Part shown: positions 1 to 6,036 of the stretch, piece after piece | Position numbering within the stretch: the first letter of the stretch is position 1 | How the letters are laid out: each line of letters opens with the position of its first letter | Origin: Dehalococcoidia bacterium | Lineage (GTDB): Bacteria; Chloroflexota; Dehalococcoidia; Lucifugimonadales; JAGWBF01 | Reading direction: 5' to 3' | Assembly (NCBI GenBank): GCA_021296015.1 | Contig: JAGWBG010000089.1 | Coordinates: 1-6,332, forward strand | Length of the DNA stretch: 6,332 nt | Translations under genes and position numbers: made by a program | The notes under the pieces: model-generated | Told to the model about the DNA's origin: nothing | The model's input: the letters and a program-made list of their open reading frames with translations, nothing else | The model's database searches: none

Positions 1-1
1 A

Positions 2-1219
2 GAAGACCTGGAGACGGTCCCCGGGATCCCTACCCGTGAGGAAGACTTGAACTTCTTCAGCAGGGAGGACCCGCTGGAGAACATGTCCATAACGGAGAGC
101 GCTTCCTTTGCCCGTTTCCGGGAGATTCGTGAGAGCTACTCCGAAGAGGCGAAGAAGCACTACCAGGACCATCGAGATGCTATGGAACCCATCACCGAAT
201 ATATCAAGGAATCCGGGGAACTCACGCCTACCGGGACCCCAACCGGCGAAGACGTAACCGAGGTCATACGCCGGAAGGCCAAGGAACTGGGCTTTGCCGA
301 GGTGGGCTTCACCAGATACGACCACCGCTACAACTACGCCAGCTCAAAGAAGATGGTGAAGTACGACCTGCCCCACGCTATATGCCTGGCCCTGGAGCAG
401 GACTACTGGAAGACTCAAACCACCCCCAGCATACACTCGGAGGAGACACATAACGGCTCCTACGAGCGTCAGGGACCGCTCACCAGGGAGTTGGTAGACT
501 TCGTTCGAGACCTTGGGTATCGCTGCCAGGTATCGGGGCCTTCCCTGAGCCACGGCCCTTCAATACCCATGTTTGTAGCTGCCGGATTGGGCCAGCTGGG
601 AGCTAACGGACAACTCCTATCTCCCCATTTCGGCTCATGGGCACGCCTGCACCTAATCCTCACCGATGCCAAGGTAACCTACGACAAGCCGGTGGACTAC
701 GGCATCCATGCCTTCTGCCAGATATGCCAGGTATGCATAAACCGATGTCCGGGCCGCGCCCTCATGCGTGAGAAGGTCTGGTACAGGGGTGTGGAGAAGA
801 ACAAGCTGATATTCAAGCGCTGCCAGCCGATAGTAGCCCGTTACCTCAGCTGTGGCGTATGTATGAAGGTTTGCCCCATCGGTGCCTACGGAATGAAGCC
901 TGTAATGGAGCACTACGTCGAAACCGGAGAGGTGCTAGGCAAGGGTACACACAATCTGGAAGGCTATACTCTGGGCGACAAGGGCTACTTCGGACCCGGT
1001 GAGCTGCCCCACTTTGACGCTGAAACTTTCAAGATGCCTTCGGGCAGGGCTGAAGACTGGATGCTGATTGAGTTCCGGGACAAGCTGATGGAAACCAAGG
1101 ATGACGTGACCGTAGACAAGGACAAAATATGGGAAGAGTTCCGGGACCAGGTGGAGACATCCATATCGCAACGCGGGGTTTCCGATATGGCGATGGATGT
1201 CCGGGTTATGGAGGAGTAG
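2..1219 (+). CDS. Reductive dehalogenase-like corrinoid/Fe-S protein, 5' end cut by the window edge
   Basis: Residue numbers count from the TTG at 47. The protein resembles the catalytic subunit family RdhA, which uses a corrinoid and two [4Fe-4S] clusters to remove halogens from organohalides. A ferredoxin-type motif CQICQVCINRCP (C224, C227, C230, C234) is followed by a second Cys set (C259, C269, C272, C276, the last three in SCGVCMKVCP). Upstream, residues 180-207 (GLGQLGANG, then FGSWARLHLILTD) match the conserved block of the RdhA/QueG corrinoid-binding fold. About 110 residues follow the second cluster, including a charged tail. The frame has no stop back to nucleotide 2, so 15 more codons precede the TTG and the gene probably starts outside; whether a Tat signal exists cannot be seen. 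A start at 47 (GAGGA at 38-42) is possible. No RdhB-like anchor gene follows. QueG is less likely because the cluster spacing and C-terminus differ. Substrate unknown. Confidence 0.85.
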   Translation, partial: EDLETVPGIPTREEDLNFFSREDPLENMSITESASFARFREIRESYSEEAKKHYQDHRDAMEPITEYIKESGELTPTGTPTGEDVTEVIRRKAKELGFAEVGFTRYDHRYNYASSKKMVKYDLPHAICLALEQDYWKTQTTPSIHSEETHNGSYERQGPLTRELVDFVRDLGYRCQVSGPSLSHGPSIPMFVAAGLGQLGANGQLLSPHFGSWARLHLILTDAKVTYDKPVDYGIHAFCQICQVCINRCPGRALMREKVWYRGVEKNKLIFKRCQPIVARYLSCGVCMKVCPIGAYGMKPVMEHYVETGEVLGKGTHNLEGYTLGDKGYFGPGELPHFDAETFKMPSGRAEDWMLIEFRDKLMETKDDVTVDKDKIWEEFRDQVETSISQRGVSDMAMDVRVMEE

Positions 1220-1250
1220 GGAACCGACTCAAGTCGTTTGATAGGCAACA

Positions 1251-1293
1251 TTCAGGCCGCCCCCATAGTATGGGGACGGCCTGAAGTTTTGTT
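1251..1293 (+). terminator. Factor-independent terminator after the dehalogenase-like gene
   Basis: Arms 1251-1267 and 1269-1285 are complementary over 17 positions with a single C/A mismatch. The outer stem is TTCAGGCCG/CGGCCTGAA and the inner stem is CCCC/GGGG, closing on an AT-rich loop. The run GTTTTGTT follows at 1286-1293. The hairpin begins 32 nt after the stop codon. On the minus strand the hairpin is followed by a sequence poor in T, so it should act mainly for the plus-strand gene, though the stem could also slow transcription arriving from the converging amidohydrolase gene. Confidence 0.85.
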
Positions 1294-1349
1294 ATCTGGC
1301 TACGGGACCATACATGCCGGGCACTGCGATGCCTGCCGTCGTTGGGCTG

Positions 1350-2375
1350 CTACAACTCTATCCGGTAAACACGGGCAGCCGTGTCATGGAACATAGCGGC
1401 CCTCTCAGTGGCGGAGTAGTCTTTGGACAACCGCTTGAAGGCGTTATACATCACGTGATAGGAGTATGACACCTTGTCAACCGGAAAGTTGCTCTCGAAC
1501 ATGCACCGGTTGGGGCCGAACTGCTCAATGCAATAATTCATCAAGGGGGCCATGGACTCGGCCAACTCCTCCGAGCCAATTGGCTCGTTCCGGGTGTGCC
1601 AGTCAAAACCGGTCCGGGGCATTCCGATGCCGCCGAGCTTCATGTTGACGTTGGGGCACTCGGCCACGGCCGCAATGCCCCTCCGCCAGGTAGCAAGCAC
1701 CTCATCGTCCCGGTTACCGTAAGGCCCAACCCTCAGCAAGCCGCCAATATGGTTCAGGATGATCGTCAGGTCGGGCACGGCCCTGGCGAAATCCGCCAGC
1801 TCCGGAAGCTGGGGAAAGTACATCCAACCTTCGAGAGAGAACCCCATGCGTGCCAACACCCTCGCCCCTGCACGAAAACTGTCACTAGCCAGAATCCCTT
1901 CGGTATTGTGAGCTGCGGTGTTCTCTATCTCCGGGTGGGGGTCCCAGGTAACGGAGTGGCGTATACCCCGGAATCTGTTGGGGCTGGCCGCCTGTAGCGC
2001 CTCCAACACTGGCTCGACTCGCTCTCCCAGGTTCAGGTTGGCGTTACCCACGATGGCTGCCGCAGCCCGGCCGGGACCGTAGAGGCCGCTTGCGCTGGCA
2101 GCGGCAAGGCCCTGGACGAACTCGACTTCACCAACGGGTCTCATCTCCACCGGCCCGTCGGCACGGTACATGGCCCTTGCTTCAACGAACACCGTAGAGC
2201 GCACGTTGTGACCGCTGTTGATGTCGTCAGCCAACTCGTGGAGGAGATACCGTTGGTAGGGAATACGCTCGTTCCGAAAGTCCCAGAAGTGGTGGTGGGG
2301 GTCGCAATTGGGAAGGTCCGGCTCCAGGGTAGGCTCTTGGGTTAAAGCAAGCCAGTCAGGGCCTCCGAATGGCAT
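1350..2375 (-). CDS. Amidohydrolase family (Amidohydro_2, TIM-barrel) metal-dependent hydrolase
   Basis: This 341-residue protein fits the Amidohydro_2 superfamily (predicted TIM-barrel hydrolases of the lactonase/decarboxylase type). The N-terminal CDPHHHFWD carries the beta-1 HxH metal motif (H27 and H29). A barrel histidine sits in ILNHIGG (H209), and NMKLGG (244-249) matches the usual beta-strand 7 region. The beta-8 motif reads CMFESNFPVDK (291-301), where many relatives have FGSDWP, so the usual metal-binding Asp appears as N296. The length is typical of the family. The start is the ATG at 2375, with GGGGGTG at 2387-2381 as ribosome binding site, 5 nt away. It lies 46 nt after tRNA-Arg and converges with the dehalogenase-like gene. 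No signal peptide is visible, so it is probably cytoplasmic. Substrate cannot be assigned; a lactonase of sugar or aromatic-acid breakdown is one option. Confidence 0.88.
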   Translation of the reverse strand: MPFGGPDWLALTQEPTLEPDLPNCDPHHHFWDFRNERIPYQRYLLHELADDINSGHNVRSTVFVEARAMYRADGPVEMRPVGEVEFVQGLAAASASGLYGPGRAAAAIVGNANLNLGERVEPVLEALQAASPNRFRGIRHSVTWDPHPEIENTAAHNTEGILASDSFRAGARVLARMGFSLEGWMYFPQLPELADFARAVPDLTIILNHIGGLLRVGPYGNRDDEVLATWRRGIAAVAECPNVNMKLGGIGMPRTGFDWHTRNEPIGSEELAESMAPLMNYCIEQFGPNRCMFESNFPVDKVSYSYHVMYNAFKRLSKDYSATERAAMFHDTAARVYRIEL

Positions 2376-2380
2376 AATAA

Positions 2381-2387
2381 CACCCCC
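2381..2387 (-). promoter_or_regulatory. Ribosome binding site of the amidohydrolase gene
   Basis: The minus strand reads GGGGGTG, then 5 nt, then the ATG at 2375-2373. This supports that ATG over an out-of-frame ATG at 2389. Confidence 0.6.
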
Positions 2388-2421
2388 ATCGGGATATGAT
2401 GAGTATTTTAATTACAAAGAT

Positions 2422-2497
2422 TGGCGCGCCCGGCAGGACTCGAACCCGCAACCACTGGGTCCGAAGCCCAGTGCTCTATCCATTGAGCTACAGGCGC
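2422..2497 (-). tRNA. tRNA-Arg (anticodon TCG)
   Basis: The minus strand folds into a complete 76-nt cloverleaf. The acceptor stem is GCGCCTG/CGGGCGC with one G-U pair. The D arm is GCTC/GAGC, the anticodon stem CTGGG/CCCAG with loop CTTCGGA, and the T arm GCGGG/CCTGC with loop TTCGAGT. The anticodon TCG (plus-strand 2462-2464) decodes Arg CGN codons, mainly CGA. The discriminator is G and the 3' CCA is encoded (2424-2422). The overall sequence resembles bacterial tRNA-Arg of the GCGCCCGUAGCUC type. Confidence 0.97.
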
Positions 2498-2565
2498 GGT
2501 ACATACCCTGGACATCAAGGCTGGGAATCCCCTAAAGAGAGAGTGTGCAAAACCGAGATCCAAGC

Positions 2566-2656
2566 TTCCTCTCCCTCGGCTAGAGGGGAATGGGGTGAAG
2601 GCGACCTTCTTGCCCCCTCATCCTAACCTTCTCCCACCAGGGGAGAAGGAATTTTT
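2566..2656. repeat. Three-hairpin palindromic intergenic repeat
   Basis: Three stem-loops lie in tandem between the two tRNA genes. The first is CCCTC (2573-2577)/GAGGG (2583-2587) with loop GGCTA. The second is GAAGG (2597-2601)/CCTTC (2605-2609) with loop CGA. The third is a perfect 9-bp stem CCTTCTCCC (2627-2635)/GGGAGAAGG (2641-2649) with loop ACCAG, followed by AATTTTT. The left part (2566-2601) and the right part (2612-2650) are also imperfect reverse complements of each other, so the whole can fold as one branched structure. Its CCCTCATCCTAACCTTCTCCC core resembles a dispersed intergenic repeat seen in many bacterial genomes. That resemblance is from memory. Copy number here is unknown, as only one copy is in the window. 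Confidence 0.7.
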
Positions 2657-2708
2657 CAGACACCCTCTAAGTCAGGAGCACCCGGCTGTTGTCCGTCCAT
2701 GGCGGAGA

Positions 2709-2786
2709 TGGGGTGAGCGGTGGGATTCGAACCCACGGTCTCCTGAGCCACAGTCAGGCGCCTTGGACCACTTGGCTACGCTCACC
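2709..2786 (-). tRNA. tRNA-His (anticodon GTG)
   Basis: The minus strand gives a complete cloverleaf. The acceptor stem is GTGAGCG/CGCTCAC, the D arm GCC/GGC, the anticodon stem CCTGA/TCAGG with loop CTGTGGC, and the T arm GTGGG/CCCAC with loop TTCGAAT. The anticodon GTG (plus-strand 2749-2751) decodes His. The histidine identity pair is present: an extra 5' G (G-1, plus-strand C2786) opposite discriminator C73 (plus-strand G2712). The 3' CCA is encoded at 2711-2709. It starts 64 nt after the aminopeptidase stop, on the same strand. Confidence 0.97.
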
Positions 2787-2816
2787 ACAGTAGCATCCGG
2801 CTGTGTCCCATATAGA

Positions 2817-2846
2817 AGTCTAAGGGAAACTACCCTTCAGAGTCAA
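2817..2846 (-). promoter_or_regulatory. Possible promoter for tRNA-His
   Basis: On the minus strand a TTGACT box (2846-2841) is followed after 18 nt by TAGACT (2822-2817). These match the sigma-70 consensus at 5 of 6 and 4 of 6 positions. It sits just after the aminopeptidase stop and about 30 nt before the mature tRNA 5' end. It may be chance, and read-through from the aminopeptidase gene is equally possible. Confidence 0.3.
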
Positions 2847-2850
2847 CAGC

Positions 2851-4365
2851 CTACCTATCTTCGGCAAGCTCCAATGCCAGGTTTACCAGTGTCCGCGTGG
2901 GTACTCCCGTCCCGCCTTTCGACAGGTATCCCTTCTCTGCGCTGCTGAAGTAGGTCCCTGCAATGTCCATGTGTGCCCAGGGGGTGTCCTCAGCGAACTC
3001 GGCCAGGAACTTGGCCGCAGTGATGGAGCCTGCGGGCCGGCCACCCGTATTCTTAATGTCGGCTACGTTGCTCTTTATCAAATCCTTGTAGTCATCATAC
3101 ATGGGCATCTGCCATATCCTCTCGCCGGCAGACTGGCCCGCTCTGATTAGCTGGTCTATCAACTCCTGATTGTTGCCCATCACTCCGCTACAGGCATTGC
3201 CCAGGGCCACTACCATAGCCCCCGTCAGAGTAGCTATATCCACCAGCCTGGTTACTCCCGTCTCCCGTGCATAGTGCATGGCATCGGCCAGCACAAGCCT
3301 TCCCTCGGCGTCGGTGTTTATCACCTCGATGGTCTTACCATTCATGCTGCGTACTATATCCCCCGGACGTTGGGCCGAGCCTCCGGGCATATTCTCAGTA
3401 GCGGCAACCATACCAGTCACGTTAATCCTGGGTTTGAGCCGGCCAATGGCCTTCATAGCGCCGATGACCGAAGCTCCGCCGGCCATATCTCCCTTCATAT
3501 CCTCCATGCCTCCGGCCGGCTTCAGGGAGATGCCCCCGGTGTCGAAAGTAATGCCCTTGCCGATGAAGCCAATGTTGTTTGAAGGGTTACCGGGGTCGCC
3601 GTGATGCTCGAGTATGATGAGCTTGGGGGGCTGGTCGCTCCCCTTGGCCACACCCAGAAACGCTCCCATGCCCAACTCCTCCATGTGCTGGCGCTCCAGG
3701 ACTCTTATGGTAAGTCCCTCCTCCTCAGCCACCAGACTGGCTATCTCTGCCATTCTGGTGGGGGTCATTACGTTGGCAGGCTCGTTGACCATATCACGAG
3801 CGATGATAGCCACCTCGGCCATGAGGCGCCCAAGCTCCAAACCCTTTTCCAGGTCACCCAACTTGCCGGAGTCCTGCTCTACCAACAGCAATTCCTTGAG
3901 CGCCCCACCATCATCCTCTCCGCCCTTCAGGTAATTCTTGAAGCTGTAAAGGCCCAGTATCACGCCCTCGGCCATAGACTGGCCGACAGACCCGGCATCC
4001 AGTCCGCCTATTCCGGCACCGTGGGCAATGGTGGCAACCTGCTCCAGACCTCTTCTGCGAAGATAGCGGCAGGAGCTTGCCGTTACCTCTCGGACCGTCT
4101 CCTGCGTAAAGTTTTCCTGCTTGCCCAACCCGGCCACCAGCACCCGCGACGGGCCAATCTTTCCAAAGGTGTGAATGAGGGTATTCTCACCCTTTTTGGC
4201 CTTTATCTCACCGTCCTCGATAAGCTGGCTGATAGCGCCGTCAAGGGCACGGTCCACCGCTCCGGTAGCACCGCCGGGCTGCTCCACACCCTCAAACAGA
4301 TTTACTATCAAGGCCGGCACTTTTATCCGGGTCACGTCGTCCTGCACTACCTTTATCTCCATCAT
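2851..4365 (-). CDS. pepA: Leucyl aminopeptidase (M17 family cytosol aminopeptidase)
   Basis: This 504-residue protein is a full-length M17 metallopeptidase. The family removes N-terminal residues, preferring Leu, from peptides and works as a cytoplasmic hexamer with two metal ions per subunit. The signature NTDAEGRL (350-357) is intact. The expected metal ligands and catalytic residues are all visible: K270 in IGKG, D275 in TFDTGG, K282 in SLKP, D293 in KGDM, D352 and E354 in TDAEG, and R356. This matches the numbering I recall for E. coli PepA. Residues 1-170 form the variable N-terminal domain. Two adjacent ATGs are possible starts. AAGGAGG (4373-4367) is only 1 nt from the ATG at 4365 but 4 nt from the ATG at 4362, so the second may be the main start. 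It follows the kinase gene after about 31 nt, suggesting one transcript, and tRNA-His follows. Likely role: peptide turnover. Confidence 0.96.
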   Translation of the reverse strand: MMEIKVVQDDVTRIKVPALIVNLFEGVEQPGGATGAVDRALDGAISQLIEDGEIKAKKGENTLIHTFGKIGPSRVLVAGLGKQENFTQETVREVTASSCRYLRRRGLEQVATIAHGAGIGGLDAGSVGQSMAEGVILGLYSFKNYLKGGEDDGGALKELLLVEQDSGKLGDLEKGLELGRLMAEVAIIARDMVNEPANVMTPTRMAEIASLVAEEEGLTIRVLERQHMEELGMGAFLGVAKGSDQPPKLIILEHHGDPGNPSNNIGFIGKGITFDTGGISLKPAGGMEDMKGDMAGGASVIGAMKAIGRLKPRINVTGMVAATENMPGGSAQRPGDIVRSMNGKTIEVINTDAEGRLVLADAMHYARETGVTRLVDIATLTGAMVVALGNACSGVMGNNQELIDQLIRAGQSAGERIWQMPMYDDYKDLIKSNVADIKNTGGRPAGSITAAKFLAEFAEDTPWAHMDIAGTYFSSAEKGYLSKGGTGVPTRTLVNLALELAEDR

Positions 4366-4366
4366 A

Positions 4367-4373
4367 CCTCCTT
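4367..4373 (-). promoter_or_regulatory. Strong Shine-Dalgarno of pepA
   Basis: The minus strand reads AAGGAGG followed by T and two consecutive ATG codons. The 1-nt gap to the first ATG is too short for normal initiation and the 4-nt gap to the second (4362-4360) is better. Initiation at the second would remove a single Met. Confidence 0.7.
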
Positions 4374-4396
4374 ATCGTCCCTTCTCATTGTGTACC

Positions 4397-5053
4397 CTAA
4401 TCCGTAGACATAAAGCATCTTATCTCCTGCACTACCCTGGCAACTGCCGGAGAAATATCGCCGGAAGTGTCAAAGGCAAAATGGTCTCGCCCGATGGGCT
4501 GAACGGTAGACTGCATCCTGCGGTACACCCGCCAGTCCGCCTCGGAGTTGTCCTCCCGGTCCATCCCCTTTGAGCGTCCTTCCAAGCGCTGGTATACGAC
4601 ATCCGGGGAAGCCTTCAGATACACAATGATTATCCCCACCCCTCGCCCTTCGGCGATGCGGTACAGACCCTCTCTGTGGCTCTCGACCAGATTAGTCGCA
4701 TCCAATAGCAGGGGTACTTTGTGTCCTAGCAGGTCGTCAATCAAGGAGTGGTAAGCTCTGAAGAGGCGTCGGTTCTCTGAAGGGGTGTACCCAGGGTCAG
4801 GAAAGAGAACTTTACGCATGACATCGCTCTCCATCACTAACAAAGGCACTTGGCTAACAATTCTACGACTGAAGTAGGACTTGCCGGTGCCGGGGAGTCC
4901 ACTGACTATCACCATGACCGGCCTTTCCGCCGCCGGCGGCATCTCCGGGAGACTGGCTCTGAGTCTCTCCACGTCCCTATCTGCCAGCGAGGCCAGCCCA
5001 ACGGGTTTGGATATGTTGCTTCCCGTTTCCCCCACAACCACAGCGCCGTACAA
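4397..5053 (-). CDS. P-loop kinase / ATP-binding protein, AAA_33 type
   Basis: The protein has a Walker A motif GLPGTGKS (52-59) directly after a hydrophobic strand (VMVIVS). It also has ESDVMRK (75-81), which fits the acceptor-binding region of small-molecule kinases, LLLDATN (115-121) as the Walker B-like strand of AAA_33 proteins, and an Arg-rich lid (LEGRSKGMDRE, 157-167). The family includes polynucleotide kinase-like, gluconate kinase-like and zeta-toxin-like enzymes that phosphorylate small molecules or nucleic acids. The substrate cannot be told here, and no antitoxin partner is visible. At 218 residues the core is complete. The start is uncertain: the first codon is a TTG right after an in-frame TAA, without a Shine-Dalgarno sequence. 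Downstream options include GTG codons near residues 5-7 and 28, ATG at 4942 (residue 38) and ATG at 4915 (residue 47). It lies about 31 nt ahead of pepA on the same strand. Confidence 0.8.
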   Translation of the reverse strand: MYGAVVVGETGSNISKPVGLASLADRDVERLRASLPEMPPAAERPVMVIVSGLPGTGKSYFSRRIVSQVPLLVMESDVMRKVLFPDPGYTPSENRRLFRAYHSLIDDLLGHKVPLLLDATNLVESHREGLYRIAEGRGVGIIIVYLKASPDVVYQRLEGRSKGMDREDNSEADWRVYRRMQSTVQPIGRDHFAFDTSGDISPAVARVVQEIRCFMSTD

Positions 5054-5063
5054 TTACTGAAAC

Positions 5064-5142
5064 GTGAATGAGTTACTAAACCATATCGTTACTCCCGTTT
5101 TCACGGGAATGACGGGATGGACTGGTTTAGATAGCCATTCAC
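5064..5142. repeat. 79-nt nested palindromic intergenic element (MITE-like)
   Basis: Three nested levels of inverted symmetry share one centre. Outermost, GTGAATG (5064-5070) pairs with CATTCAC (5136-5142). Inside it, CTAAACCA (5076-5083) pairs with TGGTTTAG (5123-5130). The core arms 5081-5098 and 5103-5120 match at 14 of 18 positions and end in a perfect CCCGT/ACGGG stem with loop TTTC. The core, read as CGTCATTCCCGTGAAAACGGG on the minus strand apart from small differences, resembles a widespread bacterial intergenic repeat (from memory). No T-run follows on either strand, so it is not a classic terminator. It fills most of the gap between the DegV gene and the kinase gene. Confidence 0.75.
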
Positions 5143-5166
5143 ACATCAATAAATTACTCGGAAAGA

Positions 5167-6036
5167 TTATTCATCGGCATAGAACGCCAGACCCAGAAGG
5201 CCGGGGCCAAGGTGAGCGCCCATTACGGGAGTGAATTCGCTGATAAAAATCTCACGGCAGTTGAACTCCGTTTCCACCCGATGGTACAGCTTCATGGCAC
5301 TGTCGGCAGCATGAGCGTGCATCACGTTCACGTGTGCGGGCCTTTGCTGGACCCGGTCTTTCATAACGCCCACCAGACGCTCCACGCCCTTGGCGTGACT
5401 CCTGGGCTTGTCCAGCACTCTGGCCTCCCCCAGCTTGAGCTCAGTCAGAGGCCTTATGCCCAGAATCGCCCCGGCCCAAGCGGCCATCCTGGGTACTCTA
5501 CCGCTCCTCCGAAGATAGTAAAGGGTATCCAGGAGGGCCAGCAAATTCACATGGGGTATAAGCTCCTCTATCCTGGCGACCACCTCTTCCAGGCCGGCTC
5601 CGCATTGTGCTACTTTCGCAGCCTCCAGAGCGATGAGGCCCTCTGCGCCGGCTGCCGCCCCGCTGTCAATGACATTGATGCGGCAGCCGGGCATGTCCTT
5701 TTCGGCCATACGGGTGGCTATAATAGCAGACTGACAAGTGGAGCTAAAGTTGGCGGAAAGGACAATGCACACCACGCCATCTGCGACGGCAAAGGCGGAC
5801 TTGAAAACCTCAAGAAAGCTCACCGGCTTGGGAGAGGAGGTGGTGGGTATCTCATGGTCCTTATTGAGGTAATGCTGGTAGAACTCGGCGGGATTGATGT
5901 CTATGCCGTCCCTGAAAGACCGGTCTTGGATTATCAATTCATGGGGGACGACGTATATATCCCACTTATCCAGCAGCTCGCGCGGCAGACAACTGCTACT
6001 GTCCACTACTACAGCTACCTTGCGTTTGTGAACCAA
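5167..6036 (-). CDS. DegV family protein (fatty-acid-binding, FakB-like)
   Basis: This 289-residue protein matches the DegV family along its full length. Landmarks are VVVDSSSCLP at the N-terminus (9-18), PTTSSPKPVSFLEVF (64-78), a loop LSANFSSTCQSA (93-104), DTLYYLRRSGRV (170-181), IRPLTELKLGE (194-204) and the C-terminal VMGAHLGPGLLGL (271-283). Studied members bind a fatty acid in a closed cavity and present it to the kinase FakA to make acyl phosphate for phospholipid synthesis. That role is inferred here, and no FakA gene is in the window. The start is the TTG at 6036, supported by GGAGGT (6051-6046) 9 nt upstream; it makes the N-terminus begin where DegV proteins usually do. The first codons overlap the end of the upstream membrane protein gene by 22 nt, so coupled translation is likely. 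Confidence 0.93.
   Translation of the reverse strand: MVHKRKVAVVVDSSSCLPRELLDKWDIYVVPHELIIQDRSFRDGIDINPAEFYQHYLNKDHEIPTTSSPKPVSFLEVFKSAFAVADGVVCIVLSANFSSTCQSAIIATRMAEKDMPGCRINVIDSGAAAGAEGLIALEAAKVAQCGAGLEEVVARIEELIPHVNLLALLDTLYYLRRSGRVPRMAAWAGAILGIRPLTELKLGEARVLDKPRSHAKGVERLVGVMKDRVQQRPAHVNVMHAHAADSAMKLYHRVETEFNCREIFISEFTPVMGAHLGPGLLGLAFYADE

Noticed and set aside
1225..1236. Small hairpin CGACT/AGTCG followed by TTTG just after the dehalogenase stop
   Set aside because: The stem is only 4-5 bp with a short T-run, and a far stronger terminator follows at 1251.
344..1251. Several minus-strand open frames opposite the dehalogenase-like gene
   Set aside because: They overlap a well-supported gene, give no recognisable domain, and lack ribosome binding sites.
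1466..1997. Plus-strand frames opposite the amidohydrolase
   Set aside because: The amidohydrolase frame has conserved family motifs throughout, and the plus-strand products look like antisense translations.
2627..2656. Plus-strand factor-independent terminator (9-bp stem then AATTTTT)
   Set aside because: No plus-strand gene precedes it; it is better explained as one hairpin of the intergenic repeat.
2822..2837. Hairpin AAGGG/CCCTT after the pepA stop as a pepA terminator
   Set aside because: The stem is 5 bp and no T-run follows on the minus strand, so termination is not supported.
2308..2948. Plus-strand frames running through the two tRNA genes
   Set aside because: They read antisense through tRNA-Arg and tRNA-His (producing pieces like GRTRTRNH and RWDSNPR), a familiar artefact of tRNA regions.
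3601..4407. Long plus-strand open frame (268 codons) and other plus-strand frames within 3274-4573
   Set aside because: They lie opposite the pepA and kinase genes, whose motifs are complete. Their translations show no domain and have the composition expected of antisense shadow frames.
4397..5053. Kinase as a zeta-type toxin of a toxin-antitoxin pair
   Set aside because: No small antitoxin frame lies next to it; the partner gene is pepA, and AAA_33 proteins include many metabolic kinases.
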